A stretch of DNA of 64,000 nt from Deltaproteobacteria bacterium (GTDB lineage Bacteria; Desulfobacterota; Binatia; UBA9968), in the NCBI GenBank assembly GCA_009379725.1, contig WHTF01000010.1, positions 1 to 64,000 on the forward strand, read 5' to 3'. A model generated the notes under the pieces. The model made no database searches, was not told the DNA's origin, and was given only the letters and a program-made list of their open reading frames with translations. The first letter of the stretch is position 1, and each line of letters starts with the position of its first letter. Position numbers and translations under genes: made by a program. Of this stretch, positions 34,661 to 44,565 are shown piece after piece.

Positions 34661-34956
34661 CGCGAAGAACCGATCAACTTGGACTGTACGAGAACGATCG
34701 GGGTCGCCCCAGACCGAGATCTTGCGGTACTGCGCATTGATGCGCCGGCTAAGCGCTTTAGCCAATTTTTTGGGGAACACTGGGGCGTCAGCCCAGCTAT
34801 TGAAACTGAGGGTTTGCGAAAGCGTCACAGCTCGTGCGGGAGATCTGCGCCTCCAATCAATCGGCCAGGATTGACTCATCAAAGCAGCGACTACTCATCA
34901 TCGACTAATCAGAAACCGATTAGCATCCATTAAGCTGAAGTAACAGAAAGCAGCGC
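34661..34956. other. Intergenic stretch between convergent phoH and groEL
   Basis: No convincing gene is present. The overlapping short frames on both strands (34608-34933) have no domain. ybeY, which often follows phoH, is absent. Confidence 0.3.
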
Positions 34957-34990
34957 AAAAAAAAGGGCGCCTGACTTCTCAGGCGCCCCT
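34957..34990 (-). terminator. Rho-independent terminator of the groES-groEL operon
   Basis: On the minus strand AGGGGCGCCTGA, loop GAAG, and TCAGGCGCCCT form a long GC-rich stem followed by eight T. It lies 27 bases after the groEL stop. Confidence 0.9.
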
Positions 34991-35017
34991 GCAGATTCAC
35001 ACGCAAGCTCTCCTTAC

Positions 35018-36655
<1,638 letters not shown>

Positions 36656-36946
36656 TTATTCAATTACGCCGAGGATATCATCTTCGCGCATGATCAGATG
36701 TTCCTCGCCATCAAGTTTAATTTCTGTGCCGGAATATTTTCCAAAAAGAATTTTATCGCCCGCCTTCACGCCCAGGGGTACAACTTTCCCGTCCTCATGT
36801 CTACCGGGACCTGCGGCTACGACTTTGCCTTCCTGCGGCTTTTCTTTGGCCGAGTCGGGAATGATGATACCTCCTTTGGATTTTCCCTCCTCCTCGATGC
36901 GTTTAACTATCACCCTATCATGTAGGGGACGAATCTTGGTTGCCAT
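36656..36946 (-). CDS. groES: 10 kDa co-chaperonin GroES
   Basis: The product has 96 residues. [20 protein letters not shown] is the conserved N-terminus, the mobile loop follows ([16 protein letters not shown]), and the roof loop carries [20 protein letters not shown]. It caps the GroEL cavity. AGGAGG lies 7 bases before ATG 36946. It is the first gene of the groES-groEL operon. Confidence 0.97.
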   Translation of the reverse strand: MATKIRPLHDRVIVKRIEEEGKSKGGIIIPDSAKEKPQEGKVVAAGPGRHEDGKVVPLGVKAGDKILFGKYSGTEIKLDGEEHLIMREDDILGVIE

Positions 36947-36978
36947 AATTTCCTCCTGAAATAAAACATAAATTTACA

Positions 36979-37035
36979 TGTCCCTGAGGGACAAGTTGGA
37001 TGCGCCAAATTTAATCTCGCTTATGTAATCGTCAA
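36979..37035 (-). promoter_or_regulatory. groES-groEL promoter with a downstream palindrome, no CIRCE
   Basis: On the minus strand TTGACG (37035-37030) and AAATTT (37012-37007) are 17 bases apart, a plausible vegetative promoter. TGTCCCTGAGGGACA (36979-36993) is a 15-base palindrome about 15 bases downstream and could be an operator or a leader hairpin. The HrcA target CIRCE (TTAGCACTC-N9-GAGTGCTAA) is not present, and there is no clear sigma-32 -10 box. Confidence 0.45.
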
Positions 37036-37064
37036 GGGGGGTGAGAAGAAAAAGTGAAGATTTT

Positions 37065-37445
37065 CTACTTACCGGATGCCTTATACGGAGGATTCGCGAT
37101 ACTCCTCAAGTAAGCGACTAGATCTCGCAGCTGATTCTCTTTCAACACGCCACCCCAACTGGGCATGAAAGGAGATTTACCGACCGCGACTCCCCCTTTG
37201 GAAATAATCTCCGAAAGGAACTTGTCGGAAAACGAGTTCATTAGCTTGCCGTCAGTATGATCCGCAGGTTTGATCGGAAGCGACTTGCCCGCCGGTCCGT
37301 CGCCTTTCCCGCCTTCTCCATGGCAGGCCGAGCAATGCGTCGAGTAGAGCTTCTGCCCCTCCGCCCGGCTCTGAGCCCATACAGCCAGCGGATTGGCGAC
37401 ACTGAAGACAGAAAGGATAAAAGCTAACGTGTAAATTCGTTTCAT
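37065..37445 (-). CDS. Exported c-type cytochrome, single heme
   Basis: The product has 126 residues. A signal peptide (IYTLAFILSVFSVANPLAVWA) precedes one heme-binding CSACH motif near residue 38 (YSTHCSACHGEGGKGDGPAG). The Met axial ligand is likely in SPFMPSWGGVLKENQLRDLVAYLR, the usual C-terminal helix of class I cytochromes. It would shuttle electrons in the periplasm. It lies upstream of groES on the same strand, with the chaperonin promoter between them, so it is not part of that operon. Confidence 0.9.
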   Translation of the reverse strand: MKRIYTLAFILSVFSVANPLAVWAQSRAEGQKLYSTHCSACHGEGGKGDGPAGKSLPIKPADHTDGKLMNSFSDKFLSEIISKGGVAVGKSPFMPSWGGVLKENQLRDLVAYLRSIANPPYKASGK

Positions 37446-37694
37446 CGTATGGCACGGTCTGTTCAGCCAAAATCTAATCTCTTCCTGTGTAGCAGATATG
37501 TAATCGAAACGATAGAGCTCGAATTAAACACTGGGAACTAGCGTAAGCGATGGATTTTGGATCATAAGTGTGCGAACGAGACCAATACTCCGCTTTGCTA
37601 CTGCAATGCCTATACGCCCTAATCACTATCAATTGCCGCGATGGGTAAAAGGATGATAAGTAATGGTCTTGCCTCACAAGATTGGAGTAAATGT
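37446..37694. other. Divergent intergenic region
   Basis: It separates the cytochrome c gene (minus) from the glutathione transferase gene (plus). No regulatory site is clearly recognisable. Confidence 0.3.
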
Positions 37695-38315
37695 ATGCTG
37701 AAGATATGGGGACGAACAGATTCGTCTAATGTACAAAAAGTGCTCTGGTGTTGCGGCGAACTCGGGCTTCAGTTCGATCGGATCGACTGGGGCGGCAAAT
37801 TCGGCGGAAATAAAGACAAAGCATATCTCGACAAGAATCCGAACGGCCTGGTGCCGACCCTCCAAGATGGTAGCTTTATTCTCTGGGAGTCGAACACCAT
37901 CATGCGCTATCTGGTCGAGAAGTACGGAGACGGGAAATTACTGCCACCGACAGCGGAAGGCCGCGCCAACGCCAATCGCTGGTTGGACTGGCAGCTTTCA
38001 GTATTTAATGCCACCATTGTGCCGCTTTTTTTCGCGACCGTGCGGACTCCCCAAGACGAGCGCGACCCCAAAGCCATCCAAGCTGCTTTAGATAAGACCA
38101 CCAGTGCATGGCAGATAGTCGAGAACCACTTAGAAGGAAAAAACTATCTGGCTGGGGAAGAATTTTCGATCGGCGATATACCGCTAGGGGTGTGGGCTTA
38201 TCGCTGGTTCAATTTGCCTATTGAACGGCCGCAACAGAATAACATCAGCAACTGGTACCAGCGTCTCATGCAACGCGATCCTTACCGAACTCACATCATG
38301 ATCCCCGTCACGTGA
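37695..38315 (+). CDS. Glutathione S-transferase family protein
   Basis: ATG 37695 (MLKIWGRTDSSNVQKV) is taken as start because it begins the beta strand of the thioredoxin-like domain; ATG 37641 would add 18 residues without homology. The 206-residue product has the N-terminal glutathione-binding region, with DSSNVQKVLWCCGELG, the NPNGLVPTLQDG cis-Pro turn and LWESNTIMRYLVEKYG. An all-helical C-terminal domain follows (NRWLDWQLSVFNAT, AGEEFSIGDIPLGVWAYRW). It probably conjugates or reduces small electrophiles; the substrate cannot be told. Ser11 or a nearby residue could be the catalytic hydroxyl. Confidence 0.88.
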   Translation: MLKIWGRTDSSNVQKVLWCCGELGLQFDRIDWGGKFGGNKDKAYLDKNPNGLVPTLQDGSFILWESNTIMRYLVEKYGDGKLLPPTAEGRANANRWLDWQLSVFNATIVPLFFATVRTPQDERDPKAIQAALDKTTSAWQIVENHLEGKNYLAGEEFSIGDIPLGVWAYRWFNLPIERPQQNNISNWYQRLMQRDPYRTHIMIPVT

Positions 38316-38419
38316 CGATGGACGCCACTATTTACCGCCGTCGCCTTTAGAGCCTGAACTAGGAGAGGACATGGATTCAAGAGCCTCCTCGCTGAACCTG
38401 CTGCACCACTGCAAAAATT

Positions 38420-39490
38420 TTATTTGGAACCTCGCAGAGTCACACCCAATCCTTCACCCTGGGGAACGCTGATAATCCCTCTCTCCACCGTCAAGCCAAA
38501 GAACGGATCTCCGGAAACAACTTCGAATTCCCCGAGCTCGCATAGGGCTGAAATGCCGGGTGTACTTGCGGCAAGATGCACTGACGCGGCATCCCCGACC
38601 ATACTGCCTGCAGTATTGGAAAGCGCGCAGCGTATACCGGCCTGCTCACACATTTCGGCTATTTTTCTAACTTCTTGAATGCCGCCGATCTTTTGCACGC
38701 CGGTGTTGATCGAATCAACCATTCGATGCTTGATTAGGTTGGCCGCATCCGCCGTCGTGCGCACCGACTGATCCGCCTCGATCTTGATCGGCGATTGCCG
38801 CTTGACTTCCCACAGCGCCTCCAGTTGATCGCGTGGCACGGGCTGCTCAAAGATTTCTACCCCGTGATCAGCCAGGCCTTTCGCCAAACGAATCGCGGTT
38901 TTGGCATCGTACGCCTCATTGGCATCCACTTTGATAAATACATCGTCGCCTACCTTATCGCGCACTCTGGCAACACGTGGCAAGTCTAACTCTATTTTGC
39001 CGCTCATCTTGAGCTTAAGCGCTAGTCCTTCGCGAACCAGCTGTTTGGCCTCATCGGCCATCACTTCGGGATCGCCCACGCTGACCATTTTGATAATCTT
39101 AATTTCATTGCGAAAACGTCCGCCCAACAAAAGATTCAAAGGGATATGGACGCTGCGCGCAAGAGCATCGTACATGGCGCCTTCCAGCGCCGCTTTTGCT
39201 CTTGGATTACCGGTCAACACATGATCCATGTCGGCTCGTATGCGGACCAGATCCTCGATCTCCCGCCCTACTACCTTAGACCTGAGCACCGCCTCGATGA
39301 CGTGCCGTGCCGTAGCCGGCGTTTCGCCGGTTCGGGGGAATAGATCCGAATAACCGTAACCTTCGGTTCCCGAGTCTGTAACAATCTTCACCAACACGCC
39401 GCGCGCAACAGTGAAATTGTTCGTCGCGGTGACGAGTGGTTTGATATAGGGCATTTCGAGTAAGCTAATTTCAATGCGTTCGATCTTCAT
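38420..39490 (-). CDS. Mandelate racemase/muconate lactonizing enzyme family protein
   Basis: ATG 39490 (MKIERIEISLLEMPYIKPL) is preferred to the ORF start at 39520, since the family begins there; this gives 356 residues. The capping domain is N-terminal. The barrel carries the KxK pair in LALKLKMSG (about residue 163), metal ligands in KVDANEAYD, EIFEQPVP and IEADQSVRT, and the C-terminal STPGISALCELGEF. This pattern places it in the MLE/cycloisomerase-like branch of the enolase superfamily, which abstracts a proton alpha to a carboxylate. The substrate is unknown. It converges with the glutathione transferase gene. Confidence 0.88.
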   Translation of the reverse strand: MKIERIEISLLEMPYIKPLVTATNNFTVARGVLVKIVTDSGTEGYGYSDLFPRTGETPATARHVIEAVLRSKVVGREIEDLVRIRADMDHVLTGNPRAKAALEGAMYDALARSVHIPLNLLLGGRFRNEIKIIKMVSVGDPEVMADEAKQLVREGLALKLKMSGKIELDLPRVARVRDKVGDDVFIKVDANEAYDAKTAIRLAKGLADHGVEIFEQPVPRDQLEALWEVKRQSPIKIEADQSVRTTADAANLIKHRMVDSINTGVQKIGGIQEVRKIAEMCEQAGIRCALSNTAGSMVGDAASVHLAASTPGISALCELGEFEVVSGDPFFGLTVERGIISVPQGEGLGVTLRGSK

Positions 39491-40162
39491 GTTGCGTCCA
39501 TCTCTCTCTATATACTGCATACTGCAATTAATTCAGGTGAGCGTCGCCTGCCTGAATGGATAGCACAACTGATTAGAGCACTGCTAGCCCGTCTCATGCG
39601 CCGCCGCTGATCGAACCCGTCCCTGTTGCATCGACCGGACTTCCCGATGTATCCACACCGCGAGATGAGGCAATGCCGCCCAAACATTTTTGCCCAGCAG
39701 GTAAGCTCTTATGATAAGGCAACAAGGATGTCGGTGTTAGGACATTCCTACACTTATCTGTCACGATTCTGACTTGTTTTCCGTGCAATGTCACCGATAA
39801 GAGACAATTGTCCAAAGCTTTGTCCCAGGATTGAGAATCAGCGAGAGAAAAAACATTTTTTAGGGATTATAAAATCTTTGGCATCATGGTCTCTAAAGTG
39901 ACGCGCGGTTTTCAGGCGTATTAGGCGACTAGTCTTAGTCGTGGCTGGGTTCCGTTCTCAGCAGGAAAACAAAGTTTTTTTCTACTGAGACAGCTGATCC
40001 GCCTTTGATTCTTGGCTCGTTTCTTTTAAGAGATATTCTAACAGTTTGGTTGCACATATTTTCAGAAGGAGTGCCAGAGTTTTTATAAGTCGTTTTTCAA
40101 ATTAGCAGCGCCCCCGTTGACGGATGAAAGTGGCATCCCACTTGCGGAACACCCGCGAAATT
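39491..40162. other. Long intergenic region upstream of the riboswitch
   Basis: No convincing gene. A minus-strand frame at 39594-39815 (DNCLLSVTLHGKQVRIVTDKC) has no recognised family and no ribosome site. The promoter of the riboswitch transcript must lie here; TTGACG near 40117 is a candidate -35, but the -10 is unclear. Confidence 0.3.
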
Positions 40163-40255
40163 TAACGCGCCGGAAAAGGTAAACCACCTAAAGGTGGGAC
40201 ACAAAGCCCTGGCCTGCTCCCAGTAACGGGACGGCTGCAAGGCTGCCCAGACGAT
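40163..40255 (+). promoter_or_regulatory. GEMM-type riboswitch, probably cyclic di-GMP class I
   Basis: The core GGTAAACCACC, loop TAAA, GGTGGGACACAAAGCC matches the GEMM-I consensus GGcAAACC-stem-GGGACgCAAAGCC. It is followed by CTGGCCTG and a second arm (CTCCCAGTAACGGGA, GGCTGCAAGGCTGCCCAG). The A of GGGAC that stacks between the two guanines of the ligand is present. The base aligned with G20, which separates c-di-GMP from cGAMP binders, appears to be G, while its 5' neighbour is A. The ligand is therefore probably c-di-GMP, with cGAMP not excluded. The second-arm 3' strand is less certain. Confidence 0.8.
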
Positions 40256-40260
40256 CCTCG

Positions 40261-40301
40261 AACCTCCGTGGTCGGGATTTCACCGGCTAAGGAGGTTTTT
40301 T
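40261..40301 (+). terminator. Riboswitch expression platform: terminator whose stem contains the ribosome binding site
   Basis: AACCTCC (40261-40267) pairs with GGAGGTT (40291-40297), and six T run from 40296 to 40301, a classic intrinsic terminator. The 3' stem strand AAGGAGG (40289-40295) is at the same time the Shine-Dalgarno of the next gene, whose TTG start is at 40300. Folding of this hairpin would both end transcription and hide the ribosome site. Confidence 0.7.
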
Positions 40302-41805
40302 GCGTCCTATTCAACCATGGTCAATTTTGACCCTCGTGCTTCTTATTCTTGGCCTCACGCCAATGAGGGATAGCGTAGCTGAAGCAACCACTCTTCGGTT
40401 AAACTGGCAAGACAACTCTCCCAACGAATCCGGCTTTAAGATCGAGCGTCTAGCCGGAAGCAACTATGTTCAGATCGCCAGCGTCGGAGCCAACGTTCAG
40501 AGCTACACCGACTCGGGCCTTACCACCGGCACTAACTATTGTTATCGGGTGCGCGCTTTTAATTCATCAGGTACTTCGTCCTCTTCTAACAACGCATGCG
40601 CCACCGCCGCGAGCACATCCGTTACCGATAGTGCCAATACCAGCAACACTTCGACTTCGACGACGACAACGAACGCGCCAACGACGACGAAGGTAGGCAG
40701 CAGTTGGGGCAACTATCGAGCAACGATGAAGATCCGCTCTACCGATAACGATGCCATCGGCGTCATGTTCCGCTATCAAGACAGTGAGAACTACTATCGG
40801 TTTTCATGGTACCCGCAGGGAAAATCGCGCCGCCTTGAAAAACGAGTCGCTGGCACGTTCCAGGTGCTGGCACAGGATACGGTGCCTTACACGACCGGCC
40901 AAACCTACACGCTCCAGGCCATCGCTCAAGGCTCTTCCTTGAAGATTTTGATCGATGGAAAAACCATCTTTTCCGTCACCGATACGAGCATTGCCCAGGG
41001 AGCTATCGCGCTTTACTCGCACTACAATGCCGGCAGTTCATTCGACGATGTTCTAGTGGAGGATCTCGCCTCTGGCAGCACTCTTCTGTCCGCCGATTTC
41101 AACGACGGCAGCAGCCGCGGCTGGACGTTCATCGATGAAGGCAACCAGGACGGCCCCTCCAGCTGGTCGGCCTCCAACGGCGCCCTCACTCAAAACAGAA
41201 ATATCGGCTCAGAGGAACCCGGTTATCTCGGCTCCTACGCTCTCTATACTGAAGGCAGTTGGAAAGATTATCGCGTGAGCCTGAAAATGCGCTCACATGA
41301 CGACGATCCTTTCGGTATCATGTTTCGTTACCAGGATAACAACAACTACTACCGCTTCTCCTGGGACAAGGAAACCGCCGGCCGTCAGCTCCTAAAACGC
41401 GAAAATGGAGCGTTTAAAATAATCGCTCACGACGCGGTGCCTTACGTCACCGGCCAAAACTACCGGGCGGAAATTATTGCTCAAGGGAACCAGTTGAAAG
41501 TCAATATCGATGGCAAACAGGTGTTTGCCACTACCGACGAGAGTTTCCGCGGCGGACGGATCGCCCTCTTTTCCTCTGCTAACAACGGCGTGGTCTTCGA
41601 CGATGTTCTGGTTGTCGATCTGACCGGAAGCCAACTGCTCTGGGACGACTTCAACGACGGCAAGTTGTCCGGCTGGACGATCATCGACGACGCCGGAACC
41701 GCCGAGGGACCTTCAGCCTGGTCGGTATACGGCGGCGAGTTGATTCAAAAAAGTAACATCGGTTCTGACGCCTTCGGCACTGTTGGGACCTTCGCTCTTT
41801 ATTAG
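40300..41805 (+). CDS. Exported protein with FN3 domain and two concanavalin-like repeats
   Basis: The product has 501 residues from TTG 40300. A signal sequence (PWSILTLVLLILGLTPM) precedes one fibronectin type III domain (LRLNWQDNSPNESGFKIER to RVRAFNSSGTSSSS) and a Ser/Thr-rich linker. Two copies of a module of about 190 residues follow. Each has NYR/DYR...MKIRS, GVMFRYQDxxxYYRFSW, LKILIDGK/LKVNIDGK, FDDVLV and FNDG..GWT.IDEG. Such modules (LamG/DUF1080-like) bind or cleave glycans. The protein ends FGTVGTFALY exactly where a third module would begin. It is controlled by the riboswitch upstream and co-directional with the next gene (11-base gap), pointing to an extracellular matrix or adhesion role. 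Confidence 0.82.
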   Translation: MRPIQPWSILTLVLLILGLTPMRDSVAEATTLRLNWQDNSPNESGFKIERLAGSNYVQIASVGANVQSYTDSGLTTGTNYCYRVRAFNSSGTSSSSNNACATAASTSVTDSANTSNTSTSTTTTNAPTTTKVGSSWGNYRATMKIRSTDNDAIGVMFRYQDSENYYRFSWYPQGKSRRLEKRVAGTFQVLAQDTVPYTTGQTYTLQAIAQGSSLKILIDGKTIFSVTDTSIAQGAIALYSHYNAGSSFDDVLVEDLASGSTLLSADFNDGSSRGWTFIDEGNQDGPSSWSASNGALTQNRNIGSEEPGYLGSYALYTEGSWKDYRVSLKMRSHDDDPFGIMFRYQDNNNYYRFSWDKETAGRQLLKRENGAFKIIAHDAVPYVTGQNYRAEIIAQGNQLKVNIDGKQVFATTDESFRGGRIALFSSANNGVVFDDVLVVDLTGSQLLWDDFNDGKLSGWTIIDDAGTAEGPSAWSVYGGELIQKSNIGSDAFGTVGTFALY

Positions 41806-41816
41806 ATGGAGAAAGC

Positions 41817-43271
41817 ATGAAATCGAAATTTGCCAAAATGAAACTAATTGTCGGGACAATCGTTCTGGCGGCACTATACCTCTCCGTTCAAGAAGCGCGC
41901 GCCCAGGCATGCACTCACTATGCCTCGCCGGCCGGCAACGGTGTCGGTACTTCTTCGAATAGTCCGTTTAAGATCGTCAATTTCTGGCCGCTGGCTAAAC
42001 CCGGCTATACGCTCTGCCTGCTTGACGGCCAATACACCGGCTCTTCTTCCATGATCAATCCGCCCCAGAACCTGAGCGGAACAGCATCTGCTCGCATAAC
42101 CGTCAGGGCTTTGAATGATGGCAAAGTCACGATCAATGGTCTGGGGAGTTCGCGTCCGGTGCGGCTATATTACAATAGTTACTTCGTTCTGGAAGGTTTT
42201 AACGCGCGCAATAGCGTCGGCAACGTCATTGATCTTTCAAATTCGAATCATAATATTGTTCGGAGAGTGGCTGCTTGGGACGCCGCGGACAACAACACTA
42301 ATATCTTCGGAATTCGAGGAAACCATAATCTTTTAGAAGACGTAGCTGGATGGGGCATTGCGAGAAAAATCTTCTCCGCATCGCAAGGAGGAAATTACAC
42401 CACCATTCGGCGCGCCTGGGGTCGCTGGGAAGGATCGCATGTAGTCGGGCCTAAGATGACCTACACACTGGCCTACAACAATTACAACCTAACCTGCGAA
42501 AACTGTATCGGGACCTGGAGCGGCCAGCGCATGAAGAAAACCTACACACTTCTAGACTATTACGGCAAACCCTGGACCGGCAACGGGGGCGGTACCTATA
42601 GCAACTACGGGGTCAACCAACCCTACGCGATTTTTTCCGTGGACCGTCTGGATGGCAATAAAAACGCACAGAGCAAACTTCTCGGTAGCATCGCCTATAT
42701 ACGTGGCACCGATCGTTTTGCCGCGGCGCAAGCCATCTTAATTACAAGACTGGACTCCTTCGAAGTGGCGAACACGACCGTTTACATCGAGCCGGGCTCC
42801 CACACGACCAGGAGGCGTTTCGGCTTGAATAATCTTATAAGTTCCGTGGGGAGAAACCTAATTGCTAGAAATCTAACAGGCGTCGGGGGCGCAGCCTCTT
42901 CGTTCGGTTCGGATTGGCAGGAGAGCTCCATATCTGAAGGGTCCTCGCTCGGTTCGGTGTCCAGCGTGTTCACCTCCACCGGTAGCGCTAACCTTTGCAA
43001 GCGCTACAAGGACCGGGCGCTGACTGCTGAGCCCTTATGGCCGTGGCCGATGAATCAAAGAATTATGAATGCGATGGTCGAATCGGGCCGGACTTCCGTG
43101 GATGTCACGAAAACGATCGAATCCATGTTCGGTGCGATTCCTTCGGCTTGTAAAGGGACAGCGACCAACGTCGCTTCGGCGACAACTCCGGCCTCATCGA
43201 CAACCACCTCGACTTCCGATAAAACGCTGACGGTTCCGAGTTCGCCACTGAATCTCAAGGTCGGTCCCTAA
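41817..43271 (+). CDS. Exported right-handed beta-helix protein
   Basis: The product has 484 residues. After a signal peptide (MKLIVGTIVLAALYLSVQEARA), the mature start YASPAGNGVGTSSNSPF is typical of the parallel beta-helix/pectate-lyase fold. The body shows short turn repeats (VLEGFNARNSVGNVIDLSNS, HNIVRRVAAWDA, HNLLEDVAGWG). This suggests polysaccharide binding, lysis or capping. No catalytic triad can be assigned. The tail is Ser/Thr-rich (ATTPASSTTTSTSDK). Because it follows the FN3 gene with an 11-base gap, it should share the riboswitch-controlled transcript. Confidence 0.78.
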   Translation: MKSKFAKMKLIVGTIVLAALYLSVQEARAQACTHYASPAGNGVGTSSNSPFKIVNFWPLAKPGYTLCLLDGQYTGSSSMINPPQNLSGTASARITVRALNDGKVTINGLGSSRPVRLYYNSYFVLEGFNARNSVGNVIDLSNSNHNIVRRVAAWDAADNNTNIFGIRGNHNLLEDVAGWGIARKIFSASQGGNYTTIRRAWGRWEGSHVVGPKMTYTLAYNNYNLTCENCIGTWSGQRMKKTYTLLDYYGKPWTGNGGGTYSNYGVNQPYAIFSVDRLDGNKNAQSKLLGSIAYIRGTDRFAAAQAILITRLDSFEVANTTVYIEPGSHTTRRRFGLNNLISSVGRNLIARNLTGVGGAASSFGSDWQESSISEGSSLGSVSSVFTSTGSANLCKRYKDRALTAEPLWPWPMNQRIMNAMVESGRTSVDVTKTIESMFGAIPSACKGTATNVASATTPASSTTTSTSDKTLTVPSSPLNLKVGP

Positions 43272-43455
43272 TCAGCCGGTCGTGCCGCCTACCGAGTCGT
43301 TCGTTGCACCATGGCGACGGCTTCGGCAGTTCCAAACTCCTGCATCAGGCTGGCGCACCGGCCATATAATTCGGAGATCTTCCTATAGCTGCATAGTGCC
43401 CAGAGGTGCTCAGGATTGGCACAGTGACTGCCAGCTTTATTCAGCTGCGATGTGG
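43272..43455. other. Intergenic stretch
   Basis: About 180 bases between convergent genes. No domain-bearing frame and no clear terminator are visible. Confidence 0.3.
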
Positions 43456-43740
43456 CTAGGCTTTCTCCAGGCCGATGGAAAACATCCGCTCGAGGTCATG
43501 GCGTGAATACACGCGGAAAGCGATCAGCGTCTCGGAACTTATGATGCCGGGCATCGCGCGAATGTGCTCGGTAACAATATTTGCCAGCTGATCGTTGTCA
43601 GAAGCGCGCAAAATCGCGGCCAGATCGTAGCGGCCCGCCACCGAATAGACTTCAGTCACGCCATCGATGTCGGCAAGGGCTTCAGCCACTCTGTTAGTCT
43701 TATCCCTTTCCGTGTTGAGCAAAACGATTGCCGAAAGCAT
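43456..43740 (-). CDS. Stand-alone Lrp/AsnC ligand-binding (RAM) domain protein
   Basis: The 94-residue product is a complete AsnC-type effector domain: SAIVLLNTERDKTNRVAEAL, then VTEVYSVAGRYDLAAILRA, then IRAMPGIISSETLIAFRVYS. The helix-turn-helix domain of Lrp/AsnC regulators is absent. Such single-domain proteins bind amino acids and form oligomers, and may act by joining full-length regulators. GAGG precedes the start. It is flanked by the tesA-like gene on the same strand. Confidence 0.88.
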   Translation of the reverse strand: MLSAIVLLNTERDKTNRVAEALADIDGVTEVYSVAGRYDLAAILRASDNDQLANIVTEHIRAMPGIISSETLIAFRVYSRHDLERMFSIGLEKA

Positions 43741-43809
43741 CGCAAGCCTCCTTTATCATGTAAAAAATGGCACCAATCGACTGAGTCAATTAAGCGCTTC
43801 GCCTCCGGC

Positions 43810-44511
43810 TCAGCGGGATTGGATTGAGCGCAGCACCGGCTCCAGGACTTTCCAAACGTTTGCCGCAACGATCTCATGCCCATTGGCGGTGGGATGAATG
43901 CCGTCGGAGAGATTCATTTGCCGCACACCTCCCACGCCTTCGAGAATAAACGGAATCAGCACGGCATCGTTCTTTTTTGCCAGACTACCGAACATGGCTT
44001 CGAACTCCTGGCTGTAATGCGCGCCCATGTTGGGCGGAACTCTCATTCCCGCGATGACGATCTGGACGCGAGGATATCGTTCCTTGGCGCGATCGATGAT
44101 GGCCTGAAGATTCTTGCGCGTAACCTCCACGGGTAGTCCCCGCAGTCCATCATTCCCGCCCAACTCAAGCACCAGGACATCGATCTTGTTTTTGAGCAGC
44201 CAATCCATCCTGCCTAAACCGCCGGCGCTGGTGTCGCCGCTTTGGCCGGCATTAACGACGCGGAAATTCCAGTCTTTTTTTTTGATCCATTGCTCAATGA
44301 GCGCCGGATAGGCCTGGGAGAGCTCGAGCCCATAACCGGCTGTGATGCTGTCGCCGAGAAATAATATGGTACGTGGCGCCAGCGCCGCCGCGGTAAGTGC
44401 AAACAGCATCATCGCTAAGAAAACTACCCGGAATGTCTTCCCGAGACAGACTCGTTGTGTTGGGTTGACTAAAATTCTAAACTGACCGCATAATTCATTT
44501 TTCGGTGTCAT
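43810..44511 (-). CDS. tesA: SGNH (GDSL) arylesterase/lysophospholipase, TesA-like
   Basis: The product has 233 residues. A hydrophobic signal (VVFLAMMLFALTAAALA) implies periplasmic location. SGNH blocks are all present: ILFLGDSITAGYGL (nucleophile Ser), VVNAGQSGDTSAGG (Gly), LELGGNDGLRG (Asn), and SDGIHPTANGHEIVA (Asp and His). It hydrolyses esters, thioesters or lysophospholipids. It is divergent from the ybbA-ybbP pair, as tesA is in E. coli. The true start may be one of several Met; the ORF start at 44511 leaves a long n-region. Confidence 0.88.
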   Translation of the reverse strand: MTPKNELCGQFRILVNPTQRVCLGKTFRVVFLAMMLFALTAAALAPRTILFLGDSITAGYGLELSQAYPALIEQWIKKKDWNFRVVNAGQSGDTSAGGLGRMDWLLKNKIDVLVLELGGNDGLRGLPVEVTRKNLQAIIDRAKERYPRVQIVIAGMRVPPNMGAHYSQEFEAMFGSLAKKNDAVLIPFILEGVGGVRQMNLSDGIHPTANGHEIVAANVWKVLEPVLRSIQSR

Positions 44512-44565
44512 ATCGATAATTCCTGCCGTCCCTTACCTCGACGACTTTATAAAAATACGGAGCCA

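Noticed and set aside
39594-39815. Minus-strand ORF DNCLLSVTLHGKQVRIVTDKC
   Set aside because: Protein-like in part but no family, no start signal, and it sits in the leader region upstream of the riboswitch.
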